Positions 1 through 5,895 of a stretch of 6,924 nt of DNA are shown in pieces. This stretch comes from Candidatus Colimorpha enterica (GTDB lineage Bacteria; Bacillota; Clostridia; Oscillospirales; CAG-272), in NCBI GenBank assembly GCA_018065475.1, contig JAGHTD010000091.1, positions 1 to 6,924 of the forward strand, read 5' to 3'. Each line of letters starts with the position of its first letter. Positions within the stretch are counted from its first letter, which is position 1. The position numbers and the translations under genes were made by a program. The notes below the pieces were generated by a model that made no database searches, had not been told where the DNA came from, and saw nothing but the letters and a program-made list of their open reading frames with translations.

Positions 1-68
1 CACATCACTCGGCAAAGCCGAACATCACGCCGACAGGCACATCACGTTCCACGCAGTGGAACACATCG
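1..68 (-). repeat. Modular array of small hairpins joined by a constant 7-nt spacer
   Basis: Three different short inverted repeats tile this stretch: 9-21 (arms TCGGC/GCCGA, loop AAA), 29-38 (GCC/GGC, loop GACA) and 46-62 (GTTCCAC/GTGGAAC, loop GCA). Each is preceded without a gap by ACATCAC (2-8, 22-28, 39-45), which reads GTGATGT on the minus strand. A shortened copy, ACATCG, sits at 63-68. The spacers are constant while stem sequence and length vary, so the pairing seems to be maintained rather than the primary sequence. The array lies just past the stop of the minus-strand carrier gene and continues off the left edge, so its full size is unknown. I have a general impression of similar arrays in clostridial genomes but cannot confirm it here. 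Function is unknown; a structured 3' UTR or a non-autonomous repeat are possibilities. Strand is given as that of the upstream gene. Confidence 0.75.
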
Positions 69-70
69 TT

Positions 71-98
71 CGCCGAGTGTCCTTAAGAACACTCGGCG
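71..98. repeat. 28-bp near-perfect palindrome between carrier gene and hairpin array
   Basis: The arms CGCCGAGTGT (71-80) and ACACTCGGCG (89-98) are exact reverse complements. The centre contains the self-complementary hexamer CTTAAG (82-87), so only the 81/88 pair breaks full symmetry. As RNA it would form a 10-bp stem with an 8-nt loop. It starts 23 nt after the stop codon of the minus-strand carrier and directly precedes the hairpin array. No T-tract follows on either strand, so it is not a classical intrinsic terminator, although it could still stabilise the 3' end of the mRNA or mark the array boundary. Confidence 0.7.
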
Positions 99-120
99 TG
101 AAGCGGTGCGTCTTTATCTT

Positions 121-1509
121 TCAGCGGTATCCGACGGCAAGACCGAGGAGGAGTATGCCGCAGGTGACGGCGAAGGTGAGCAGGTGATATATCCAGGTGT
201 CCTTAATGTATCTCACGTAGGTGTAATCCGATAGGTTGAGGGAGATGAGGAGCGCGGCGTCGGTCGGGTAAATGTAGTTCGCAAATCCGTCGCCGAAGAT
301 GTATGCGAGGACGATCATATTTGCGGGGATGTCGAAGGCGGATGCGATTGGAAGGATGAGAGGGATGAGAAGGAACGCCTTTGCGCTTCCGCTTGCGATG
401 AACAGCTCCGTGATGATGACGACGAGGTAGATGAACAGGATAAGCATATAGGGCGACAGTCCGTCAGCAACCTTCATAAGGTCATAGACCAGCGTGTCAA
501 GACGGCAGGATTCGACGAGGATGTACTTTATCGACGAAGCGAAGAGGATGAGGACAAGACTCGGGAGCACTACGGACGCGCCCTTGCCGAACGCCTTCAA
601 CAGCTCCTTCGGCTTCATCTTTGCGACGAGAGACGCCGAGATGCCTCCGATAAGGAAGCACAGCGCGATTATGATCAGCGTATAATCCTGGAGAACGGTG
701 ATGACCGTTGACATGATACAGAGGATCAGCCCCAAGCCGAGGACGGTGCCGAAAACGATGACAGCGCGGTCAAGCGCCTCGTTCTTCTGAAAGTCGATCT
801 CGTACGTTTCGACGGTACTGCCTTTATTTCTGTCTATTCTCTTCGCGTGAAGCGTAAGGAAGGTAGTAAGAAGCAGATAAATGGCGGCAAAAGTCAGTAT
901 TCTGATCCATACGCCGGAGAACAGCGGGACTTCGGCGATCTTCTGCGCGATACCGACAGTAAACGGGTTCATTATTCCCGAGGCGAAACCGCCTCCGGCG
1001 GCGAGCAGACTGATACCAAGCCCTACGAGATTGTCGAATCCGAGCGATACCGACAGGGCGCAGATAAACGGGATCATCGGTATCACCTCTTCAAACGTTC
1101 CGACGAAGGAGCCGAGAAGCATGAAGAACAGGACGATGACGTATATGAGGGCGTATCTCTTTCCGTAGAACCTTCTGACGAGCTTTTTCAGGAGATATTC
1201 CATGAAGTTACATTTTGTCAGTGCCTCGAACACCCCTCCGATAACGAGAAGAAAGGCAAGGATCGCGATGAGAAGCGTGTTGCCGTCGCTGCCGAGGACG
1301 AGAATCGGTGACAGGATGAACTTGTAAAACGGGAAGCTGACGTCTTCAAGCACTCCGTACTGCTCGCCGACGTACTGCCCGGCGGGGAGGATGAAGGTGA
1401 GGACGTAGGTGGCGATCATCAGACAGAGGATGATGACGATGCTCGATATATACGATTTGATACTTATCGAATCAAATTTGCCGGCGGCATTTTCTTTGTT
1501 CACGGTCAT
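121..1509 (-). CDS. YfcC/DcuC-family membrane carrier (C4-dicarboxylate or amino-acid type)
   Basis: This 462-residue integral membrane protein has about 12 predicted helices (for example 20-43, 78-98, 118-138, 198-220, 248-271, 276-296, 311-331, 352-372, 436-459). Family-typical segments are visible in both halves: GFASGIMNPFTVGIAQ (174-189), the small-residue loop ASGSAKAFLLIP (372-383) and FGDGFANYIYPTDA (405-418). These match what I know of the YfcC group within the DcuC/IT superfamily, whose members are secondary carriers annotated as C4-dicarboxylate or basic amino-acid antiporters. The real substrate cannot be read from sequence. The ATG overlaps the TGA of the upstream M20 peptidase gene (ATGA, 1506-1509). 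An AAGGAG at 1513-1518 lies only 3 nt from the start, which is short spacing. The pairing suggests the carrier imports the peptidase's substrate, much as AbgT serves AbgAB. Length and motifs look intact. Confidence 0.88.
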   Translation of the reverse strand: MTVNKENAAGKFDSISIKSYISSIVIILCLMIATYVLTFILPAGQYVGEQYGVLEDVSFPFYKFILSPILVLGSDGNTLLIAILAFLLVIGGVFEALTKCNFMEYLLKKLVRRFYGKRYALIYVIVLFFMLLGSFVGTFEEVIPMIPFICALSVSLGFDNLVGLGISLLAAGGGFASGIMNPFTVGIAQKIAEVPLFSGVWIRILTFAAIYLLLTTFLTLHAKRIDRNKGSTVETYEIDFQKNEALDRAVIVFGTVLGLGLILCIMSTVITVLQDYTLIIIALCFLIGGISASLVAKMKPKELLKAFGKGASVVLPSLVLILFASSIKYILVESCRLDTLVYDLMKVADGLSPYMLILFIYLVVIITELFIASGSAKAFLLIPLILPIASAFDIPANMIVLAYIFGDGFANYIYPTDAALLISLNLSDYTYVRYIKDTWIYHLLTFAVTCGILLLGLAVGYR

Positions 1510-2819
1510 AATCTCCTTAACATTTTTTTGTAGAAATCAACGGCGGGGATGAGAGTGGATATATCTATGTTCTCATCCTTGGCGTGTATTGCGTCGAGCT
1601 GTTCGTCCGTCACTGTAAACGGAGCGAAGCGGAAGTTGTTCTCTGACAGATCGGCGAAGTATTTTGAATCCGAGGCACCCGTAGAGATATAGGGGGCGGT
1701 GATCACGTCGGGGAAACATTCGGTGACCAGCCCGTCGAGAAATGCGTATTCCTCCGTCCTGTGGTCGCAGGCGTCCGAACGGAATCCGGGATCGAGCTCC
1801 GTGATCTCGATTTTGTACTTTGAAGCGATCTTCGTCAGCTTTTTCATCACGTCTTCCTTTTTGTCGTGGTGGGAAAGACGCATATTTCCGACGACGTATG
1901 CCTCGGTGGGTATGACGTTTGAGGCGTCGGAACCCTTTGCCATAGTGAAGCAGAGCGTTGTCCTAACCATCGAGTTTGCGGTAGGCGAGAACTTAGTCAG
2001 CACCCTTGCGAGAAGGTATTTCAGGCATCCTGCGTGACGGCAGACGGTTTTCAGCGGGCCTTTCATCTTCAAAGAAAGTCTGCCGAGCATTTCGACGGTA
2101 ATATCGTCGAGCTTGGGACGGAAGAGATTTCTTTTCCCGATTTCGGTGATCATCGCAGAAAGACGGAGCAGGGGATCGTTTTTCGTCGGAGTGGAGGAAT
2201 GACCTCCGTCTGACTTTGCGGCGAACTTCAGGTCAATGCAGTCCTTTTCGCCTATCGCTATCATTGCGAAGTAACCGTCGGCGCCGCCGATGGGATCGTA
2301 AACGATAAGCCCGCCCTCGTCGAGAGTGAAGCGGAAATGCACGCCTCGCTTTTTAAGCTCCCTTGAGATCGTGTATGCACCTTGTCCCGTCGTTTCTTCG
2401 TTGCAGGACGACTCTATATATACCGATCTTCCGAAGGTGAATCCCTCGTTCAGCAGTTCCTCGCAGGAATTGAGTATCGCCCAGAGGTTGCCCTTTGTGT
2501 CGAGCGTGCCTCTGCCGTAAAGCTTTGAATCTTCCACCTCTGCGCGGAACGCCTCGTGCTTCCACGTCCCGTTTTCAGACACAACGTCGTGGTGGGACAT
2601 GAAAAGTATGGGCTCGGTGCCCTCAACGATATACGAAAGCAGGATCGCACCGTCAAACTCCTCACAGCGGAACGTGCCGAAAACGCGGGGAAAGAGCTCT
2701 CTCAGCTGACGACGGAAATCGGCAAACGCAGATTTGTCCGGCACTTCCGCGTCGGAGACCGTCGGAATGTTTATAAGAAGGGAGAGATCGCTTACGTACT
2801 TCTCAAGACGTTTTTCCAT
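1506..2819 (-). CDS. M20-family metallopeptidase (PM20D1/CPG2-like carboxypeptidase or deacylase)
   Basis: This is a cytosolic co-catalytic metal hydrolase of about 437 residues. Numbering from the longer start at 2825, the full M20 set is present: H78 and D80 in SHHDVV, the bridging D109 in GRGTLDTKG, the catalytic base and ligand E143-E144 in NEETTG, D169 in LDEGG, and H414 in IHAKDEN. H209 in GGHSSTP belongs to the lid/dimerisation domain (roughly 190-300). GSDASNVIP (298-306) and TGASDSKYF (382-390) are also family-typical. No signal peptide is visible. Known relatives cleave dipeptides or N-acyl amino acids; the exact substrate is open. I prefer the ATG at 2819 (Met3) over 2825, because GAGGA at 2826-2830 is 6 nt from the former but touches the latter. 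The gene is first in an operon with the YfcC-type carrier and starts about 40 nt after the tRNA terminator. No promoter is obvious in that gap. Confidence 0.9.
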   Translation of the reverse strand: MEKRLEKYVSDLSLLINIPTVSDAEVPDKSAFADFRRQLRELFPRVFGTFRCEEFDGAILLSYIVEGTEPILFMSHHDVVSENGTWKHEAFRAEVEDSKLYGRGTLDTKGNLWAILNSCEELLNEGFTFGRSVYIESSCNEETTGQGAYTISRELKKRGVHFRFTLDEGGLIVYDPIGGADGYFAMIAIGEKDCIDLKFAAKSDGGHSSTPTKNDPLLRLSAMITEIGKRNLFRPKLDDITVEMLGRLSLKMKGPLKTVCRHAGCLKYLLARVLTKFSPTANSMVRTTLCFTMAKGSDASNVIPTEAYVVGNMRLSHHDKKEDVMKKLTKIASKYKIEITELDPGFRSDACDHRTEEYAFLDGLVTECFPDVITAPYISTGASDSKYFADLSENNFRFAPFTVTDEQLDAIHAKDENIDISTLIPAVDFYKKMLRRL

Positions 2820-2825
2820 ATTCAT

Positions 2826-2830
2826 TCCTC
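2826..2830 (-). promoter_or_regulatory. Shine-Dalgarno site that decides the M20 peptidase start
   Basis: GAGGA on the minus strand lies 6 nt before the ATG at 2819 and 0 nt before the ATG at 2825. Normal spacing therefore favours the downstream ATG, giving a protein two residues shorter. Confidence 0.6.
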
Positions 2831-2860
2831 ACTTTCGGTGTTTTGACAGGATCTGCTCTG

Positions 2861-2912
2861 AAAAAGACAAATCCGAACGCCTTATCTGTTGATTAAGGAG
2901 TTCGGATTTGTC
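2861..2912 (-). terminator. Intrinsic terminator of the tRNA-Met/tRNA-Glu operon
   Basis: The arms 2900-2912 and 2866-2878 (GACAAATCCGAAC/GTTCGGATTTGTC on the minus strand) pair perfectly over 13 bp. After one mismatch an inner AT-rich stem (CCTTA/TAAGG) continues toward the loop. Five T residues follow on the minus strand (2861-2865). It begins 5 nt after the tRNA-Glu CCA end, as expected for the terminator of a stable-RNA operon. Confidence 0.85.
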
Positions 2913-2917
2913 GATAT

Positions 2918-2992
2918 TGGTGACCCGGACGAGAATCGAACTCGTGTTACCGCCGTGAAAGGGCGGTGTCTTAGCCTCTTGACCACCGGGCC
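2918..2992 (-). tRNA. tRNA-Glu (anticodon TTC)
   Basis: This is a 75-nt cloverleaf with encoded CCA (2918-2920). The acceptor stem GGCCCGG/CCGGGTC has one G2-U71 wobble, the D-stem is GTC/GAC, and the anticodon stem CCGCC/GGCGG encloses loop CTTTCAC with anticodon TTC at 2957-2959. The T-arm is ACGAG-TTCGATT-CTCGT. All stems close. It decodes GAA and GAG. Its 5' end directly touches the CCA of the preceding tRNA-Met, so one RNase P cut would release both mature ends. Confidence 0.96.
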
Positions 2993-3069
2993 TGGTAGCG
3001 GAGATTGGACTTGAACCCATGACCTACCGGGTATGAACCGGTTGCTCTAGCCAACTGAGCTACTCCGCC
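2993..3069 (-). tRNA. tRNA-Met (anticodon CAT, elongator type)
   Basis: This is a 77-nt cloverleaf with encoded CCA (2993-2995). The acceptor stem is GGCGGAG/CTCCGCT (G1-U72 wobble, as I recall for the Bacillus elongator tRNA-Met), and the D-stem is GCTC/GAGC. The anticodon stem ACCGG/CCGGT encloses loop TTCATAC with anticodon CAT at 3033-3035. It lacks the three G-C pairs and unpaired position 1 of an initiator. The anticodon loop also differs from the CTCATAA I know for tRNA-Ile2, so elongator Met is preferred. The T-stem ATGGG/CCAAT has an internal G51-A63 mismatch. It is the first gene of the tRNA operon, about 14-16 nt behind the predicted transcription start. Confidence 0.94.
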
Positions 3070-3089
3070 ATCTTTTGCCAGACCCGTAT

Positions 3090-3118
3090 ATTATAGCGCG
3101 TAAATGCCGTTTTGTCAA
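3090..3118 (-). promoter_or_regulatory. Consensus sigma-A promoter of the tRNA operon
   Basis: On the minus strand TTGACA (3113-3118) and TATAAT (3090-3095) are separated by exactly 17 bp, a full match to the housekeeping consensus. The predicted start is near 3083-3085, leaving a leader of about 14-16 nt before tRNA-Met. A/T tracts upstream of the -35 box (3123-3162) could act as an UP element, which suits a stable-RNA gene. Confidence 0.9.
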
Positions 3119-3164
3119 GTGCTTTTTCGCAAAAAAATATTTTTTTTGAAAAATTGTTTTTTCC
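3119..3164. other. A/T-tract block between the two divergent promoters
   Basis: Runs of A or T recur at 3123-3127, 3131-3137, 3140-3147, 3149-3153 and 3157-3162, with centres roughly 7 to 10 bp apart. Such near-helical phasing is typical of intrinsically curved DNA. The 46-bp block lies between the two outward-facing -35 boxes and could serve both promoters as an UP element. Curvature is inferred from the pattern, not measured. Confidence 0.5.
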
Positions 3165-3193
3165 TTGATAAGTTTGTAATTATGTGATATAAT
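3165..3193 (+). promoter_or_regulatory. Sigma-A promoter of the apgM-lepB-rbgA-rnhB operon
   Basis: TTGATA (3165-3170) is followed after 17 bp by TATAAT (3188-3193), preceded by TG at 3185-3186 (extended -10). The predicted start is near 3200, giving a 5' UTR of about 21 nt that holds only the GGGGGAG ribosome site (3207-3213). There is no room for a riboswitch or attenuator. It fires divergently from the tRNA promoter. Confidence 0.85.
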
Positions 3194-3220
3194 ATAACAA
3201 TATATTGGGGGAGATTTTTT

Positions 3221-4423
3221 ATGAAATATTTTGTACTTATTCCCGACGGAGCAGCCGACTATCCGATAGAAGAGATCGGCGGCAAAACTCCGTTCGAGCT
3301 TGCAGATAAACCCACACTTGACGCCTTTGCCGCAAAGTCCTTCGTCGGTACCGTTTCAAACGTACCGCAGGGAATGGTCCCGGAAAGCGACACGGCGAAC
3401 CTCGCCATCCTTTCCTACGATCCTCTCGTCTATTCAAAGGGCAGATCGCCTCTTGAAGCCGTCTCGATGGGGCTCACTATGCGTGACGACGACATCGCGT
3501 TCAGGTGCAACGTCATCACCCTCAGCGAGGGCGAAGAGTTCGAGAAGAGAAAGATACTCGACCACAGCGCGGATGAGATAACGACTGCGGAGGCGGCCGA
3601 GCTTATCAAGGCGGTCGGCGAAAAACTCGGAACCGAGCAGAGACGCTGCTATCCCGGCGGAAGTTACCGTCACTGTATGCTGTGGGAGAATCCTCCGGCG
3701 TATCCCGACTTTGCCCGTCCTCACGACAATATCGGCAACGAGATTGGCGGCGTTCTTCCGCCCGAGCCATACCGTTCGCTCATACGCGAGAGCTGTGAGA
3801 TACTGAAAGATCATCCCGTCAACAAGGCGAGGATCGCGCGCGGCCTCAAGCCCGCCAACAGTATATGGCTCTGGAGCCCCGGCGGGAAGCCGATGCTCCC
3901 CGCGTTCAGCGAGAAGTGGGGACTGAAAGGCACCGTCGTTTCGGCGGTCGATCTTATCAAGGGCATAGGCCTCTGTGCCGGAATGGAATCGATCGACGTC
4001 GAAGGCGCGACCGGAAACTGGAAGACCAACTACGCAGGCAAGGCAGAGGCGGCGATAAACGCCTTCAAAAACGGTTCCGACCTCGTTTACGTTCACGTCG
4101 AAGCACCGGACGAATGCGGCCACCGTGCCGAGCTTGAAAACAAGATAACCTGCATAGGCGACATAAGCGAGAAGATCATGAAACCCGTCACCGGGTATCT
4201 CGAAGGCACCGGCGAGAAATACGCCGTAATGCTCCTTCCCGATCATCCCACTCCGATCTGCCGCAGGACACACACTATGGACCCCGTCCCGTTCATGATC
4301 TACAGATCGTGGGAAAAGAACGAAGGCGTCGGACACTTCTGCGAAAAGACGGCGGCGGAAAAGGGCTTCTACCTTCCCGACGGCAGTAAGCTTATGTCAT
4401 ATTTTATCCGCGGAGAAGAATGA
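3221..4423 (+). CDS. apgM: Cofactor-independent phosphoglycerate mutase, archaeal (ApgM) type / proposed homoserine kinase
   Basis: This 400-residue cytosolic metalloenzyme belongs to the alkaline phosphatase superfamily. Visible family sites are metal-binding D9 in IPDGAAD, the phosphorylated serine S56 in PESDTAN, R95-N97 in the RCN motif, H168-D169 in HDNIG, D297 and H301 in HVEAPDECGH, D341-H342 in PDHPTP, and H351 in RTHTMDPVPF. The family interconverts 3- and 2-phosphoglycerate in glycolysis. A closely related bacterial subgroup of the same length (TIGR02535, by memory) is proposed to be a homoserine kinase in threonine synthesis. Sequence alone does not let me choose, and no threonine gene is nearby. 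The start is well supported by GGGGGAG 7 nt upstream. It is the first gene of the rightward operon, and its stop overlaps the next ATG (ATGA). Confidence 0.88.
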   Translation: MKYFVLIPDGAADYPIEEIGGKTPFELADKPTLDAFAAKSFVGTVSNVPQGMVPESDTANLAILSYDPLVYSKGRSPLEAVSMGLTMRDDDIAFRCNVITLSEGEEFEKRKILDHSADEITTAEAAELIKAVGEKLGTEQRRCYPGGSYRHCMLWENPPAYPDFARPHDNIGNEIGGVLPPEPYRSLIRESCEILKDHPVNKARIARGLKPANSIWLWSPGGKPMLPAFSEKWGLKGTVVSAVDLIKGIGLCAGMESIDVEGATGNWKTNYAGKAEAAINAFKNGSDLVYVHVEAPDECGHRAELENKITCIGDISEKIMKPVTGYLEGTGEKYAVMLLPDHPTPICRRTHTMDPVPFMIYRSWEKNEGVGHFCEKTAAEKGFYLPDGSKLMSYFIRGEE

Positions 4424-5025
4424 TGGAAGAATTGAAAGACGGTTTTGCCGGTGAAACGGCAGTGAAAATTAAAAAGACCACGAAGACGAGCGTCATCTGC
4501 GATCTCATCGAGATCGTCGTCACGGCTGTGATAGTCGTTCTTCTCGTCTTCACATTTTTCGGGCGTATCGCCGTCGTTGACGGAACGTCGATGACGAACA
4601 TGCTTCATCACGCGGACAAGCTCATCATCTCAAATCTGTTCTACAAGCCCGCACAGGGGGACATCATCGTCTGCCAGACGCCCTTCTTCGGATTTGAAGA
4701 GCCGATCGTCAAGCGCGTGATCGCCGTCGGCGGACAGACGGTAAGGATCGATTCCGAGAACTGCAAGGTCTACGTTGACGGAAAGGCGCTCAGCGAGGAT
4801 TACGTCCGCAAGGACGACGGCGGGATAATGTCCGACCTCTCATTCTATCTGACCGATTCCGACGGCGCATATACCGTGCCGGAGGGATGTGTCTTCTGTA
4901 TGGGAGACAACCGCAACGTCGGCGGCTCATGGGACAGCAGAGACGGAAGGGTAGGCCCCATAGATGTGAGATACATTTCGGGCAGGGTGCTCTGCCGTCT
5001 TACGCCCGGCTTCAGATTTTTCTGA
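4420..5025 (+). CDS. lepB: Signal peptidase I
   Basis: This 201-residue S26-family membrane protease removes signal peptides from exported proteins. There is a basic cytosolic N-terminus (residues 16-22), one membrane anchor (about 26-48), then the extracytoplasmic catalytic domain. The Ser-Lys dyad is present: S57 in DGTSMTNML (box B) and K98 in PIVKRVIAVGG (box D). Box E is MGDNRNVGGSWDSRDGRVG (161-179). Box B has Asn-Met where the textbook motif SMxPTL has Pro-Thr; Asn at the first of these is, I believe, common in clostridial enzymes. The single anchor and short length fit the Gram-positive type. The ATG overlaps the apgM stop by 4 nt. GGAG (4412-4415) is 4 nt from this ATG but 7 nt from the next one at 4423, so translation may begin one codon later. 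Confidence 0.93.
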   Translation: MMEELKDGFAGETAVKIKKTTKTSVICDLIEIVVTAVIVVLLVFTFFGRIAVVDGTSMTNMLHHADKLIISNLFYKPAQGDIIVCQTPFFGFEEPIVKRVIAVGGQTVRIDSENCKVYVDGKALSEDYVRKDDGGIMSDLSFYLTDSDGAYTVPEGCVFCMGDNRNVGGSWDSRDGRVGPIDVRYISGRVLCRLTPGFRFF

Positions 5026-5037
5026 CGGGGGACAGAT

Positions 5038-5895
5038 ATGCCATCCGAAATCATACAGTGGTATCCCGGTCACATGGCGAAGACCGGCAGGATGATGAGG
5101 GAAATGCTCCCCGAGGTCGATCTCGTGATCGAGCTGAGAGACGCGCGCATACCCTTCTCATCGGCAAATCCCGAGCTTAAAAAGATCACGGGCAACAAGC
5201 CGACGCTCACGCTGTTTTCAAAAACCGATCTCGCCGACCCCAACGTCACCGCAATGTGGAAGAAAAAGCTCACCGACGACAGGGAGAGCTTTCTTTTCGT
5301 CAATTCCTCCGACAAGAGGACCGTTTCACAGCTGAAAGAGGCGGTGAACGCGCTGATGTCGGAGAAGCTCGGAAGATATAAGGAAAAGGGGATGACCGGC
5401 AGAAGTCTAAGGGCGATGATCGTCGGAATACCCAATATAGGAAAAAGCACGCTTATCAACAACCTGGCAGGCGGCAGACGCGCAAAGGTCGAGGACCGTC
5501 CCGGCGTAACGAGGGACAAGCAGTGGGTATCCACGGCGGCAGGTCTCGATCTTCTCGATACCCCCGGCGTACTGTGGCCGAAGTTCGAGGATCAGACGGT
5601 CGGTGAAAACCTTGCTCTCACCGGTGCGATAAGGGACGAGATACTTGACACACAGCGTATAGCTTATATACTGTGCAGCCGTCTGAAAAATCTCTATCCC
5701 AATCTCGTCGAGCAGAGATACAAGGTATCCGTCACGTCCGAAACCGAGGACGGAGATATGTTTGAGATGATAGCCCGCAAGCGCGGCTTCATCGTCTCGG
5801 GCGGAGAAATAAATGAGGAGAGGACGGCGGTCACGCTTCTTGACGAGTTCAGAGGCGGAAAGATAGGCCGTATCACCCTTGAAAAGCCATGCTGA
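5038..5895 (+). CDS. rbgA: Ribosome biogenesis GTPase RbgA (YlqF)
   Basis: This 285-residue circularly permuted GTPase helps late maturation of the 50S subunit in Bacillus. The N-terminal QWYPGHMAK (7-15) is the YlqF signature. The G motifs appear in permuted order: G4 as SKTD (61-64), G5-like NSS (89-91), G1/P-loop GIPNIGKST (130-138), G2 T158 in PGVTRDKQW, and G3 DTPG (174-177). A C-terminal RNA-binding segment ends in FRGGKIGRITLEKP (271-284). The G4 motif has Ser in place of the usual Asn of NKxD, which is slightly unusual; everything else is standard. A GGGGGA site (5027-5032) 5 nt before the ATG supports the start. The gene lies 12 nt after lepB and overlaps rnhB by 7 nt. The rbgA-rnhB order is conserved in Bacillus. 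Confidence 0.96.
   Translation: MPSEIIQWYPGHMAKTGRMMREMLPEVDLVIELRDARIPFSSANPELKKITGNKPTLTLFSKTDLADPNVTAMWKKKLTDDRESFLFVNSSDKRTVSQLKEAVNALMSEKLGRYKEKGMTGRSLRAMIVGIPNIGKSTLINNLAGGRRAKVEDRPGVTRDKQWVSTAAGLDLLDTPGVLWPKFEDQTVGENLALTGAIRDEILDTQRIAYILCSRLKNLYPNLVEQRYKVSVTSETEDGDMFEMIARKRGFIVSGGEINEERTAVTLLDEFRGGKIGRITLEKPC

Noticed and set aside
1..98. CRISPR array
   Set aside because: The repeated unit is only 7 nt, the intervening pieces are 10-17 nt and self-complementary, and no cas gene is present.
71..98. Rho-independent terminator of the peptidase-carrier operon
   Set aside because: The stem is good, but no run of T follows on either strand, so I list it as a palindrome only.
847..1311. Plus-strand frames of 154 and 95 codons within the carrier gene
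   Set aside because: The 154-codon translation is a low-quality charged sequence, neither frame shows a recognisable domain, and both are opposite a membrane protein with clear family motifs; they are shadows.
2829..3020. 63-codon minus-strand frame spanning the tRNA genes
   Set aside because: It translates tRNA-Glu, part of tRNA-Met and the terminator, a classic spurious tRNA-derived peptide.
2993..3069. Initiator tRNA-fMet or tRNA-Ile2 reading of the CAT tRNA
   Set aside because: Initiator hallmarks (mismatched 1-72 with C1, three G-C pairs beside the anticodon loop) are absent. The TTCATAC loop and GGCGG acceptor match elongator Met better than Ile2.
3194..3220. Riboswitch or leader regulator before the PGM gene
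   Set aside because: The predicted leader is only about 21 nt and is filled by the ribosome site.
3434..4336. 300-codon minus-strand open frame antisense to the PGM gene
   Set aside because: It lies wholly inside a well-supported gene, shows no recognisable domain and has no promoter or ribosome site. Long antisense frames are common in such codon-biased DNA.
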